Source of the DNA: Lacunisphaera limnophila
Lineage (GTDB): Bacteria > Verrucomicrobiota > Verrucomicrobiia > Opitutales > Opitutaceae
Direction: 5' to 3'
Assembly: GCF_001746835.1 (NCBI RefSeq)
Contig: NZ_CP016094.1
Coordinates: 4,045,501-4,109,500, forward strand
Length of the DNA: 64,000 nucleotides
Made by a program: the position numbers and the translations under genes. Below, piece by piece: positions 29,108 through 42,255 of this stretch. Below the pieces are notes generated by a model. It was given only the letters and a program-made list of their open reading frames with translations, had not been told where the DNA came from and ran no database searches. Every line of letters starts with the position of its first letter. The stretch's first letter is position 1.

Positions 29108-30223
29108 TCAGGGCTGCTTCGCCGCCTCGGCCACGGCGTGGAAGGCAGGTTTGGGCTGGAGCTGGCGGTCGAACAGGAGGGGGTGGTTGGTGCGGCCGCG
29201 GACGGGCCAGCTGTTCAGCCAGGAATCGCCGTCGGTCACACCCCAGAAGGTCACGCGGTCGACGACATCGGCATGCTTGAGGAACAGCTTGAAGATGTCG
29301 GCGTAGCGGCGGGCGAGCTTTTCCTGGATCTCCGCCGGCAGGCCCGCGGTGTAGGGGTCGTTGTCCTCCGTGCGCTTTTCGCGCATGGAGATCTCGGCGC
29401 CGCCGACGTTGCGGGGGAGCACCTCGATATCCAGCTCGGTGAAGTGGACCTTCACCCCGGCGTCGCGCAGGGCGACGATGCTCGCCTCGATCTGGGCGAT
29501 CGTCGGGGTCTCCAGCCGCCAGTGCGCCTGGGAGCCGACGGCGTCGATGCGCAGACCCTTGGCGCGCAGGTCGTGGACGAGCTTGACCACGGAGGCGAGG
29601 CGGCCGGGGGTCTCCATGTTATAGTCGTTGTAGAGAAGGGCGATGTGCTTGGGCAGCTCCTCGTTGGCGATCTTGAAGGCCTCGATGACCCACTCGTCGC
29701 CGAGGATGCGGCTGAACGACGTCGGGCGGACGGAGCCGTCTTCGACGATGGCCTCGTTGACGACGTCCCAAGCGTCGGTGCTGGGGCCGTAGAGCTTCGC
29801 CACGCGCTGCACGCGCTCGCGCATGCGCTTGAGCAAGGCCTCGCGAGCGAGGGGCTGGCCCTCGGTGTCCTCGAACACCCACTTCGGCGTCTGCGCGTGC
29901 CAGAACAGCGTGTGCCCGACCATGTACATGTCCTGGGCCTTGCCGTACCCGAAGTAGGCGCCGGCGGGGGCATCATTGTATTCGCCCGGCTGGGGGTTGT
30001 AGGGACCCCATTTCATGAGGTTGGTCGAGACGAGGGAATTGAACTGCTGTTTGACCAGCGGCCGCAGCGGGTGGTCGGGCTGCAAGGCGACATCGGCCCC
30101 GATGGCGGCGCCGATGAGGAATTTGCCGGCGTAGAGATCCTTGAGGGCGGGCAGCTCCTCGGCGGCGCGGAGGCCGGGGACGGCCAGGGAACACAGGGCG
30201 ACGAAGGTCAGGAGGGGTTTCAT
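29108..30223 (-). CDS. Secreted endo-1,4-beta-xylanase, GH10
   Basis: 371 residues. The signal peptide ends around LRAAEE (residue 21). A single GH10 TIM barrel follows with no binding module. The acid/base glutamate is E157 in WDVVNEAI and the nucleophile is E263 in VHFTELDIEVL. Substrate-binding motifs are GHTLFWHAQTPKW and a GVTDGDSWLNSWP block near the end. I chose ATG 30223 (MKPLLTF), which begins the signal peptide. A frame six codons longer adds nothing. Together with the GH51 enzyme it would degrade arabinoxylan. Confidence 0.94.
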   Translation of the reverse strand: MKPLLTFVALCSLAVPGLRAAEELPALKDLYAGKFLIGAAIGADVALQPDHPLRPLVKQQFNSLVSTNLMKWGPYNPQPGEYNDAPAGAYFGYGKAQDMYMVGHTLFWHAQTPKWVFEDTEGQPLAREALLKRMRERVQRVAKLYGPSTDAWDVVNEAIVEDGSVRPTSFSRILGDEWVIEAFKIANEELPKHIALLYNDYNMETPGRLASVVKLVHDLRAKGLRIDAVGSQAHWRLETPTIAQIEASIVALRDAGVKVHFTELDIEVLPRNVGGAEISMREKRTEDNDPYTAGLPAEIQEKLARRYADIFKLFLKHADVVDRVTFWGVTDGDSWLNSWPVRGRTNHPLLFDRQLQPKPAFHAVAEAAKQP

Positions 30224-30642
30224 GAGGTAAGGCAGAGCCAAGTCACGCGCCGCAGAAAAACAAGGGGCCGTTCGTACAAACTAGAGACTACCCGGGCGGG
30301 GAAGCTCTCACCACCGAGGCACCCGCCGTCGCCTTCCGGCTATGGCGCGGTAAGCGGTTTCCCCGCGGATGACGCAGAGGGGCGCGGATGGAGACAAGGA
30401 ATTCACCACGAAGGACCGAAAAGTACCTCACCAGGAGTTTAGTCGATCTGCCCTTCGTGTCTTCGTGCCCTCGTGGTGAATGGATTCGGGATCTGCCCAA
30501 CTTTCAGGTCTCCGGTTTCAGATCTGAGGTCTCTGCTTTCTGGTTTCCGTTTGCGCTCAGCGCCAGCGTCCGCCTAGCTGGCAGTCTCGTCGGGCCGGAC
30601 GAGGACTAAGAACGAGTCGGTTCAACCGTTGGTTTCGCAGTC
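30224..30642. other. Intergenic region with inverted repeat, no gene seen
   Basis: 419 bases between the xylanase start and the next divergent gene. An 11-bp perfect inverted repeat ATTCACCACGA (30401-30411) / TCGTGGTGAAT (30471-30481) marks a short palindromic element. Half-copies of the same type (GTGTCTTTGTGGTGAATG) occur at 33827-33844 and near 34950-34972. Promoters for both flanking genes must lie here, but I cannot place them. Confidence 0.5.
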
Positions 30643-32142
30643 ATGACCCCCCGTACCCCCACCCTGTCGGTCCTGTCCGTCGCAGGCCTCCTGGCCTCGC
30701 TTTTGTCTGTCGCCGTCCCCGCCGCCGAATCCGTCCCCGCCGCGGTGCCGGCCGAGAGCACCCCGGCCGTCGCCATGTTGCTCGCCGACCTTGAGGCCCG
30801 CTCGCCCAAGGACTGGAGCGACCAGGGGGCGATCGCGGCGATCAACGCCGAGACCCTGCAACTGGTGGAGAGCAACCGCCTCGCGAGCGGCGAGGACTTT
30901 TTCCGCGCTTCCGTCCTGCTGAGCCGGCACCTGGGGGAGTTCCGCACCGGCCGGGCGCAGTATGAATTGCTCCTGGCTGCAGCCGCCAAGGACCACCCGG
31001 GCGCAGGGAGCGGCCTGGGCCTGACCTGGGATATCCTCCTGGGACTGATGGGCCGCCCGGTCCGGATCGACGCCCAAAACATGGCCGCCACAAATCCCGC
31101 CTTCTACCAGTCGGACCCCGCCCCCGGCTGCATCCAGGCGGTGATGCGCGACCCGGCCGGGGCCCGCGCCAAGCTGGCCGGGCTGGTGGACAACCCCGAG
31201 ATCAAGGCGATCGTGGACGCCGACCAGGCGGTCCGCCAAACCAACTGGAGCACGTTGAACGAGGAAGAGCGCAAGGCGATCATGACGGGGGACCAGCAGC
31301 GCAATGCCCGCATCCGCGCGATCGTCGCCGCGGGCGACGTGCGCACGGCCGATGATTTTGCCCGGGCCGCGCTGGTCATGCAACACAGCGGCCGGTTTGA
31401 CGGCTATCAGCTCGCCCACGAGCTAGCGGTGTGCTCGCTGCTGCTCGGCGACCGCCGCAGCGGCCGGTGGCTCGTCGCCGCCAGTTACGACCGCCTGCTC
31501 CGTTCGGCCGCGCTGGACCAGCGCTTCGGAACACAGATAGGCCCCGCCGGCCCGCCGCGCGTGGATGAGGCCGGCATCAGCGACGCCCAACGCCTGGCCC
31601 TCGGCTGCCCCACGTTGGCGGCGGCCCGCACGCGCGGCAGCCAACGTCCCCCCACCCTGGAGGACAAGGACAACACGGTCACCGACCCGCGGACCAAAGT
31701 GTCGGTCTCCTACCCGCCGGGCTGGAAACTCGCGCGCAGCTCCCAGGTCGACGCGGCGGCCACGTCCGTCATCTTCCATCATCCGGACCACCCGCAAATC
31801 GCCCTCTCACTCTACTACCGCATGCAGCCGCTGGCGTCGGATCCCGCCGGGCCCGAGGCCGCGCTGCGCCAGCAAGCGGCGATCAAGGAGACAGACCGCC
31901 GGGGCATGGCGACAGACTACGCCAACGACCCGGCGAGCTTTCGGTACCGGGAGGCCAACGGCCGACCCTGCCTGAGCTGGACCGGCCGCTTCACGCACGA
32001 GGGAGCGCCCTGGGCCGAGCAGCTCGTGCGCGTCTCCGGCGCGAACAGCTATGCCCTGATCTTCGTGAAGGTCCCGGCCGCCCAGCTGGAGGCAATGCGC
32101 CCCTTGTTGGAAACCATGGCCGACACGCTGCAACTGCCCTGA
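30643..32142 (+). CDS. Secreted protein of unknown function with a DUF6624-like region
   Basis: 499 residues with a signal peptide (cleavage near VPAAES). Residues about 185-305 have the pattern of DUF6624 proteins: DADQAVRQTNW, then DQQRNARIRAIVAAG, ALVMQHSGRF, and an RFGTQ block. The C-terminal 150 residues start with SVSYPPGWKLARSS and resemble PsbP/DUF1795-like lipid or ligand-binding folds, a guess from the YPPGW opening. Function is unknown. The next gene starts 17 bases after its stop and is also exported, so the two probably form a unit. Confidence 0.75.
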   Translation: MTPRTPTLSVLSVAGLLASLLSVAVPAAESVPAAVPAESTPAVAMLLADLEARSPKDWSDQGAIAAINAETLQLVESNRLASGEDFFRASVLLSRHLGEFRTGRAQYELLLAAAAKDHPGAGSGLGLTWDILLGLMGRPVRIDAQNMAATNPAFYQSDPAPGCIQAVMRDPAGARAKLAGLVDNPEIKAIVDADQAVRQTNWSTLNEEERKAIMTGDQQRNARIRAIVAAGDVRTADDFARAALVMQHSGRFDGYQLAHELAVCSLLLGDRRSGRWLVAASYDRLLRSAALDQRFGTQIGPAGPPRVDEAGISDAQRLALGCPTLAAARTRGSQRPPTLEDKDNTVTDPRTKVSVSYPPGWKLARSSQVDAAATSVIFHHPDHPQIALSLYYRMQPLASDPAGPEAALRQQAAIKETDRRGMATDYANDPASFRYREANGRPCLSWTGRFTHEGAPWAEQLVRVSGANSYALIFVKVPAAQLEAMRPLLETMADTLQLP

Positions 32143-32159
32143 ATACGGTGGTGCAAGCC

Positions 32160-33812
32160 ATGATCCCTTCCCACCGCCGATCAGTCTTCCGCCTTCTGGC
32201 CGTTTTTCTCGCCGGCGCGTGCCAAGCGCCTGGCGCCGCGCCGGAGGCCCAGACGGAGATGAGCGTGCAGCTGCCGCCGTTCATTGTGGAGTCCACCATC
32301 GGACCGACGTGGCGGTATACGGAGATTCCCCGGTTTGAAATCCTGTCGCGCTGCAACGATGTCACCACGGAGCGCCTGGCGCTGGCCTTCCATCGCGCCA
32401 ACCAGCTGCTGGAGCTTGTGCTGCCGGAGCGGTTCCAGCTGACGCTCGATGTCCCGCAGGCGCTGATCTTCTACGACGAGAAACTCTGGCCCGTGGCGGA
32501 GCAGCAGGCCGTCGCGGCGATGCTGCAGGCTCATCCGCCGGCCCGGCCGGACGGGGTACCCTCGCCCGGCGCGCCGCCGCGCGTCCGCCTCGAGCCGATG
32601 ACGGGGGCCAAGTTGCTGGCAGCCGACGCCGACCGTCCGGTTGCCGCCGGCAACGCTTTTTTCAGCAATCTCATGCTGACCGACGCCGACGCGATTGTGA
32701 CCTTCGCCCTGGTCTCGGAAGCCACCATCGACCCGCAGCGGTCCTACCTGACGTCGGCCTATGTCAGCAATCTCCTGCAGAACCGGATTCCTTCCCTGCC
32801 CGATTGGTTTACGGCCGGATTCATGCGCCTCTACGATCGCATGGAATTCGCGGACAACACGGTCACGACCAGACCGCTGCGCTGGGAAATGCCGCAGTCG
32901 CCGACCGCCAAAGCGAAAAGCCCCCCATCGGAGTTGGAACTCCGGCTGCCGCTGGGCAGCTTTCTCGGCGGCGACGCGCCGGCGGCTGATCTCGGGCCTT
33001 GGCTGGAGCAAGCGGAGTTGCTGGTCGCGTGGGGCCTCGATCCCGCCCAGGGACGGGCCGAGGCGTTCTGGCGGTGGCTGGACCGCTTGAGCCGGGAGCC
33101 CGCCACGGAAGCGCTTTTCCGGGAATGCATCAGCTTGGATTACACCGCGGCCACGCGTTCGATCCTGGCCTATTCGGTCAACCACCGCGGCCTGCGCTGG
33201 GTGTTGCCGGAAGAGCGGTCGCGGCCGCCGTCGTTTCCTCTGGAAGACGCCACGGCCCGCCAGATCGCGCGCCTCAAGGGTGAGTGGGAGCGCCTGGAGG
33301 CGCGTTATGTGAGGAAGAACCGGCCGGCGTTGGAGGAGCAGTACACCGCGCTCGCCCGGCGCACGTTGCGGAAACCGTATGACCGGGGGGATCGGGATCC
33401 GCGGCTGGTGGCCTCCCTGGGGCTGTTGGAACTTGAGGCGGACGACGTGGCGGCGGCGAAGGCCCTGCTGGAGGAAGCAGTGGCGGGCGGCGTGGTGCGA
33501 CCACGGGTGTATTACGCGCTGGCCCGTCTGCGGTACGACGCCCTCTTCGGCCGCTCGACGCGCAACGACGGGAAGTACACGACTGAACAGACCGACCCCA
33601 TCCTGCAGCCTTTGCTCCAGGCAACGCGGCAGGCACCGCCGTTGTCGGCGGTCTATGAATTGATGGCGCACGTGTACCTCAACCGGGTGGAGCCGCCCAC
33701 CGCGGAGGAATTGGAAGTACTGGCTCAGGGCACCCGCTATTTCAGCCGCAACAGCGGGCTCGTCCGTCAGGTGGCCGCGCTTCAGGGCGCCGCCAATAAG
33801 ATGCGCCGCTGA
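32160..33812 (+). CDS. Secreted hypothetical protein, possibly TPR-containing
   Basis: 550 residues from ATG 32160 (MIPSHRRSVFRLLAVFLAGA). A GTG four codons earlier is possible. Signal peptide is clear. The phrase VQLPPFIVEST just after it is of a kind seen at the start of many exported Opitutaceae proteins. A middle segment DWFTAGFMRLYDR resembles the region after the zinc motif in peptidase-like DUF1570 proteins, but no HExxH is present. The last third (LASLGLLELEADDVAAAKALL and following) looks like tetratricopeptide helices. No confident function. Confidence 0.7.
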   Translation: MIPSHRRSVFRLLAVFLAGACQAPGAAPEAQTEMSVQLPPFIVESTIGPTWRYTEIPRFEILSRCNDVTTERLALAFHRANQLLELVLPERFQLTLDVPQALIFYDEKLWPVAEQQAVAAMLQAHPPARPDGVPSPGAPPRVRLEPMTGAKLLAADADRPVAAGNAFFSNLMLTDADAIVTFALVSEATIDPQRSYLTSAYVSNLLQNRIPSLPDWFTAGFMRLYDRMEFADNTVTTRPLRWEMPQSPTAKAKSPPSELELRLPLGSFLGGDAPAADLGPWLEQAELLVAWGLDPAQGRAEAFWRWLDRLSREPATEALFRECISLDYTAATRSILAYSVNHRGLRWVLPEERSRPPSFPLEDATARQIARLKGEWERLEARYVRKNRPALEEQYTALARRTLRKPYDRGDRDPRLVASLGLLELEADDVAAAKALLEEAVAGGVVRPRVYYALARLRYDALFGRSTRNDGKYTTEQTDPILQPLLQATRQAPPLSAVYELMAHVYLNRVEPPTAEELEVLAQGTRYFSRNSGLVRQVAALQGAANKMRR

Positions 33813-34036
33813 AATTCCCCCTCCTTTGTGTCTTTGTGGTGAATGCTTGGGGTCTCGCCTGTCTTTTAGAATTCGGTTTGCGCTCAGCGCGAAGCCCGGC
33901 CTTGCTGGGGGCCTCGTCGGGCCAGACGGGAATGATACGTGCATCCTATTCCTTGTTTTCATTTGGCCGGTGCTGCGCCACGGTGCAGACCCCGAGCCTG
34001 TCGCCGATCCGCGGTTAGATCGCCTCCTGTACCGAC

Positions 34037-34267
34037 ATGGAAATCCTCCTTATTCTCGCGGCCTTTGTGATCTTTGGCGCGGCGCTCTGGTACATCCCGA
34101 GCCCGAAACCCCGCGACGACCGGGGTGACACTTCCCTGCCCTATACCGGGGGTGACACGTCTTCCTCCACTCCGGTCCATTCCGACCCCTGCAGCTACGG
34201 CCACGACTTCGGGTCGGATGGAGGCGGAGATTGCGGAGGTGATGGGGGTGGCGGGGGATCGGACTAA
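34037..34267 (+). CDS. Small membrane-anchored protein with Gly/Asp/Ser-rich tail
   Basis: 76 residues: an N-terminal hydrophobic helix (EILLILAAFVIFGAALWYI), a short linker, then a low-complexity tail ending DGGGDCGGDGGGGGSD. A single membrane anchor with an acidic glycine tail recurs in many bacterial small proteins of unknown function. No neighbour suggests a role. It is convergent with the DUF983 gene. Confidence 0.5.
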   Translation: MEILLILAAFVIFGAALWYIPSPKPRDDRGDTSLPYTGGDTSSSTPVHSDPCSYGHDFGSDGGGDCGGDGGGGGSD

Positions 34268-34279
34268 GGGCAGCGGTGA

Positions 34280-34666
34280 TTACTTGTGACCGTTCGCCGG
34301 GAGTTCTTCCGGGGCGAAGAGGTAGTAGTTCAAGAGAGCCCAGCTGCGGGACGGGCGGTAAAGGAATAGCGGAACCAGCACGCCGCCGAAGGCCAGGTAT
34401 TTGGCCGTGGGGAGGGTGATCGTGCGGGTGTAGGCGAGGAGGAGCACCGGGAGGAGGTAGCCCACGAGTGTGACGCCGAAGTTCAGGGACGTGGCACGGA
34501 GGTAGAAACCTTCCTGGCCGCCGGCGCCCTCGTAGCGGAAGCCGCAGGCCGGGCACGCGGGGTGCATCTGGTAGAGCTTGCCGGGCACGAAGAGCGTCTT
34601 GCCCCCACAGTTGGGGCAGCGGTGGGTCAGGCCCCGGGTGAGGATGGTGAGGCGGGTGACGCGCAC
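34280..34666 (-). CDS. DUF983-type small membrane protein with two zinc-ribbon-like CxxC motifs
   Basis: 128 residues from GTG 34666 (VRVTRLTILTRGLTHRCPNC). The open frame extends further upstream, but that part is unlike any protein start. CPNCGG and CPACGF form the N-terminal double-CxxC pattern of DUF983. It is followed by two hydrophobic helices (NFGVTLVGYLLPVLLLAY and YLAFGGVLVPLFLY). Family function is unknown; members often lie near respiratory or cell-envelope genes. The tail ends EELPANGHK. Confidence 0.75.
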   Translation of the reverse strand: MRVTRLTILTRGLTHRCPNCGGKTLFVPGKLYQMHPACPACGFRYEGAGGQEGFYLRATSLNFGVTLVGYLLPVLLLAYTRTITLPTAKYLAFGGVLVPLFLYRPSRSWALLNYYLFAPEELPANGHK

Positions 34667-35145
34667 CAGAGGACAGATGGCAGAGGACGGAGGACAGACG
34701 AGCGGGAAAACGAGACCTGAAACTGGAGACCTGAGGTCTAAAGCAGGTTTAAATGCGGATGGCGCGAAGATCGCGGAGGCGAGGATTGGCCACAAAAAGC
34801 GCAGAAGGCGCAAAAAACTGCATCAGAGTTCAACCGCTAATCTGCGCTAAGCGACGCTAAGGGGTTGGAGGCATGGTTCTGAATTAGCGGGAATGAGCGT
34901 CAATTAGCGGTTAACCCGGACGCACCCTACCCTGTTTGGGCTTTGTGTCTCGGTGACTTGGTGGTGAATCCGACGGAGCATTTCGTCGCGGTCTCTGCGG
35001 ACTTGGCGTGTGGCGGATGGGGATCGAGGCGTGAGGGTTCTGCTGCGCTGGCTTTGTATCCTTCGCGAGAGATTTTTTGGTGGGCGTGAGCGTCCTACAC
35101 ACCCCGCCCTGCGGGCACCCCTCTTCAGAGAGGGGAATTTGAGAT
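34667..35145. other. Intergenic region without a gene
   Basis: About 480 bases between the DUF983 gene and the gltD terminator. It contains repeat-like debris: a GGTGGTGAAT half-element near 34960-34972 and a hairpin CCCCTCTTCAGAGAGGGG near 35118-35135. No convincing coding frame is seen. Confidence 0.5.
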
Positions 35146-35177
35146 AAAGAAAAAGGCGCTCCGGTTAGGGAGCGCCT
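35146..35177 (-). terminator. Intrinsic terminator after gltD
   Basis: On the minus strand a 9-bp stem AGGCGCTCC / GGAGCGCCT with a 6-base loop is followed by a T-rich stretch TTTTCTTT. It lies about 70 bases past the gltD stop and closes the gltB-gltD unit. Confidence 0.85.
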
Positions 35178-35195
35178 GGAAGGTTGAGCGGGGAA

Positions 35196-35223
35196 GGCGG
35201 GGTTCGGAGACCCCGCCCTACAG
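35196..35223 (-). repeat. GTAG-headed REP-like palindrome (family A)
   Basis: Same sequence as the copy at 3397-3424: GGCGGGGTTCGGAGACCCCG, then CCCTACAG. It sits between the gltD stop and its terminator, thus inside the transcribed 3' end. Confidence 0.75.
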
Positions 35224-35248
35224 TTTACGGCAGGCCCGTTCGACAGGC

Positions 35249-36745
35249 TCAGGGCAAGTCGGTCGAGCCCATCAGGTAGCGGTCGCACTCGCGGGCGGCG
35301 CCGCGACCCTCATTGATCGCCCAGACGACGAGGGACTGGCCGCGGCGGCAGTCGCCGGCGGCGAAGACGCCCTTCAGGCTCGTCGTGTACTTCTCGTGCT
35401 CGGCCTTGATGTTGGAGCGGGGGTCCACCTCGACGCCCAGGTCCTTGATGAGGGGCTGTTCCGGCCCGAGGAAACCCATGGCGAGGAGGACGAGGGACGC
35501 GGGGCGGGTCTTCTCCGTGCCGGGGACTTCCGTCGGCACAAACTGGCCCTTGTCGTTCTTGCCCCACTTGATCTCGACGGTCACGAGCTCCTTCACGTTG
35601 CCCTGCTCGTCGCCGATGAACTTCTTCACCGTGGTCACGTAGATGCGGGGATCGGCGCCGAACTTGGCGGCGGCCTCTTCCTGGCCGTAATCCATCTTGT
35701 AGGTCTTGGGCCACTCCGGCCAGGGATTGTCGGCCGTGCGCTCCGTGGGGGGCTTCGGCAGGATCTCGATCTGGAGGATGCTCTTGGCGCCGTGGCGCAT
35801 GGAGGTGCCGACGCAGTCCGTGCCGGTGTCACCGCCGCCGATGACGACGACGTCCTTGCCCTTGGCGTGGATGGGGCACTTGGCGGCGTCGCCCGCGAGG
35901 ACGGCCTTGGTGTTGGCGGTGAGGAACTCCATCGCGAAGTGCACGCCCTTGAGCGACCGGCCCTCGATGGGCAGGTCGCGCGGCTTGGTGGCGCCGGTGC
36001 AGATGACGGTGGCGTCGAACTCCTTGGCGAAGGTGGCGGGATCGACGTTGTCGGTGTCACCGGTGCCCACGCTGGCGTTGCAGATGAACTTGATACCCTC
36101 CTGCTCCATGAACTTGATGCGGCGGAGGACGACCTCCTGCTTATCGAGCTTCATGTTGGGGATGCCGTACATGAGGAGGCCACCCGGACGGTCGGCGCGC
36201 TCGAAGACGGTGACGGTGTGGCCGGCGCGGTTGAGCTGCGCGGCGGCGGAGAGGCCGGCGGGGCCGGAGCCGATGACGGCGACCTTCTTGCCGGTGCGGA
36301 CGGCGGGGGCCTGCGGGATGACCCAGCCCTCGTCCCAACCGCGGTCGGTGATGGCGGCCTCGATGTTCTTGATGGTGACCGCCGGCTCGTTGATACCGAG
36401 CACGCAGGAACCCTCACACGGGGCCGGGCACACGCGGCCGGTGAACTCGGGGAAGTTGTTCGTCTTGTGCAGGCGGTCGAGGGCCTCGTGCCAGAGGCCG
36501 CGGTAGACGAGGTCGTTCCACTCCGGGATCAGGTTGTTGATCGGGCAGCCCGAGGCCATGCCGCTGATGAGCTTGCCGGTGTGGCAGAACGGGACGCCGC
36601 AGTCCATGCAGCGCGCGCCCTGCGTGCGGAGCTTCTTCTCCTCCATGTGGTGGTGGAACTCCTTCCAATCCTTGACGCGCTCGACCGGCGTGCGGTCGAC
36701 GGGAAGTTCGCGGAGATATTCGATGAAGCCGGTAGGTTTGCCCAT
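35249..36745 (-). CDS. gltD: Glutamate synthase small (beta) subunit GltD
   Basis: 498 residues. NADPH-oxidising subunit that passes electrons to GltB. N-terminal 4Fe-4S cysteines appear in [12 protein letters not shown] and [12 protein letters not shown]-binding [17 protein letters not shown] is at about residue 160, and NADP-binding [17 protein letters not shown] at about 285. Start [13 protein letters not shown] is typical. It follows gltB on the minus strand after 113 bases that hold an inverted repeat. With AmtB/GlnK elsewhere in the window it covers nitrogen uptake and assimilation. Confidence 0.96.
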   Translation of the reverse strand: MGKPTGFIEYLRELPVDRTPVERVKDWKEFHHHMEEKKLRTQGARCMDCGVPFCHTGKLISGMASGCPINNLIPEWNDLVYRGLWHEALDRLHKTNNFPEFTGRVCPAPCEGSCVLGINEPAVTIKNIEAAITDRGWDEGWVIPQAPAVRTGKKVAVIGSGPAGLSAAAQLNRAGHTVTVFERADRPGGLLMYGIPNMKLDKQEVVLRRIKFMEQEGIKFICNASVGTGDTDNVDPATFAKEFDATVICTGATKPRDLPIEGRSLKGVHFAMEFLTANTKAVLAGDAAKCPIHAKGKDVVVIGGGDTGTDCVGTSMRHGAKSILQIEILPKPPTERTADNPWPEWPKTYKMDYGQEEAAAKFGADPRIYVTTVKKFIGDEQGNVKELVTVEIKWGKNDKGQFVPTEVPGTEKTRPASLVLLAMGFLGPEQPLIKDLGVEVDPRSNIKAEHEKYTTSLKGVFAAGDCRRGQSLVVWAINEGRGAARECDRYLMGSTDLP

Positions 36746-36754
36746 GGAAGTGAT

Positions 36755-36852
36755 GAAGTAGTGAGTAGCGGGTAGTGGGTAGCGAGTAGAAAGACAGCTA
36801 AGGTGGCGTTGGTTTTATATGCTCACTACTCGCTACTCGATGCTCGTTACTT
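36755..36852. repeat. Inverted repeat of TAG(T/C)GAGTAG units between gltB and gltD
   Basis: The left arm is AGTAGTGAGTAGCGGGTAGT with GGGTAGCGAGTAG, the right arm CTCACTACTCGCTACTCGAT with GCTCGTTACT. The arms are made of 7-base-like reiterations and could form a long hairpin in the intercistronic RNA. No T tract follows. Confidence 0.55.
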
Positions 36853-36858
36853 TGATGA

Positions 36859-41475
<4,617 letters not shown>

Positions 41476-41935
41476 GGAGGTGTTCGGGCGTTGGGAGCGG
41501 TTTGCGGTCCGCGCAGGGTCAGGATTCGGACTGTCTCCAGTCTGCGCGGGAAGCCAATAAACGTGCACCAGAGCGGCTCGTGGCAATAGTGTTTTTTAAT
41601 CGGGGGGATCAGGGCGGACACAGGCTCTCACCCGAGGGCGGAGCACACCTCCGGAATAGGAGGTGTTGAAGGCTGTCATAAGCGGATTCCGCGCCAGTTT
41701 TGCGGGCAAAAAGCGGGGCGGACCGGAACGAAGCCAGACCGGGTGCGGCGCGGCCGGGATGGGGTCCGGCGGGCGGGCGCGGCGGGATCGCCTGGCTGGG
41801 GTGGCTTCCGGACGTAAAAGACGGACCGGGCGGGGCGCGGCGACGCCGGCCGGAAACAACTTCCGCCGGGACTGGAAAATTTTGTTTGCTACGCCCCGGG
41901 CTTTGGGGTCTGGTGACCGCTCTTCAGTCGGAAAT
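41476..41935. other. Intergenic region between gltB and tRNA-Pro
   Basis: 460 bases. It contains a hairpin ACACCTCC / GGAGGTGT with a 6-base loop at 41645-41666. GC-rich sequence without convincing genes follows. gltB and tRNA-Pro promoters must lie here. I searched by eye for a sigma-54 site upstream of gltB and did not find one. Confidence 0.5.
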
Positions 41936-42012
41936 CGGGACGTAGCTTAGCCTGGTAGAGCGCTTGCTTCGGGAGCAAGAGGTCGAGAGTTCGAATCTCT
42001 CCGTCCCGACCA
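41936..42012 (+). tRNA. tRNA-Pro (anticodon CGG)
   Basis: A complete cloverleaf. Acceptor CGGGACG pairs with CGTCCCG. D arm is GCTTAGCCTGGTAGAGC. The anticodon arm CTTGC-TTCGGGA-GCAAG gives CGG. T arm is GAGAGTTCGAATCTC, discriminator A and encoded CCA (42010-42012). It reads codon CCG. Confidence 0.95.
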
Positions 42013-42157
42013 TCCTTCGCCTAGATGTGCGAATAATTGGATGGTCTTCGGTAATCCTGAGGTGGAGCGGCATTTTACTCGCTTCGCAGACCGAGTGGCT
42101 ACGGATGGCATCGCCATACTTCACTCAGCGCTGACTTTCGGGGGAATCGGTCAGGAT

Positions 42158-42180
42158 GTAGCCGGGGTCGCTGACCCCGG
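42158..42180 (+). repeat. GTAG-headed palindrome, variant A2, possible tRNA-Pro terminator
   Basis: GTAG, then CCGGGGTCGCTGACCCCGG, followed by TTTTTC. An inverted partner lies at 42213-42235. The T run after this copy means it could also end the tRNA transcript. Confidence 0.6.
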
Positions 42181-42212
42181 TTTTTCATTTTCAAGGTTTG
42201 ATATTCACCGGA

Positions 42213-42235
42213 CCGGGGTCCCCGAGCCCGGCTAC
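42213..42235 (-). repeat. GTAG-headed palindrome, inverted partner of the copy at 42158
   Basis: Plus strand reads CCGGGGTCCCCGAGCCCGGC followed by TAC, i.e. a minus-strand GTAG copy. With the previous copy it makes a BIME-like pair about 33 bases apart, at the convergent end of tRNA-Pro and the MBL-fold gene. Confidence 0.6.
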
Positions 42236-42255
42236 AGCCGGCACCAGAGTCTGCT

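Noticed and set aside
36746-36858. CRISPR-like short repeats between gltB and gltD
   Set aside because: Units are 7-8 bases without spacers of constant size, and no cas genes are near.
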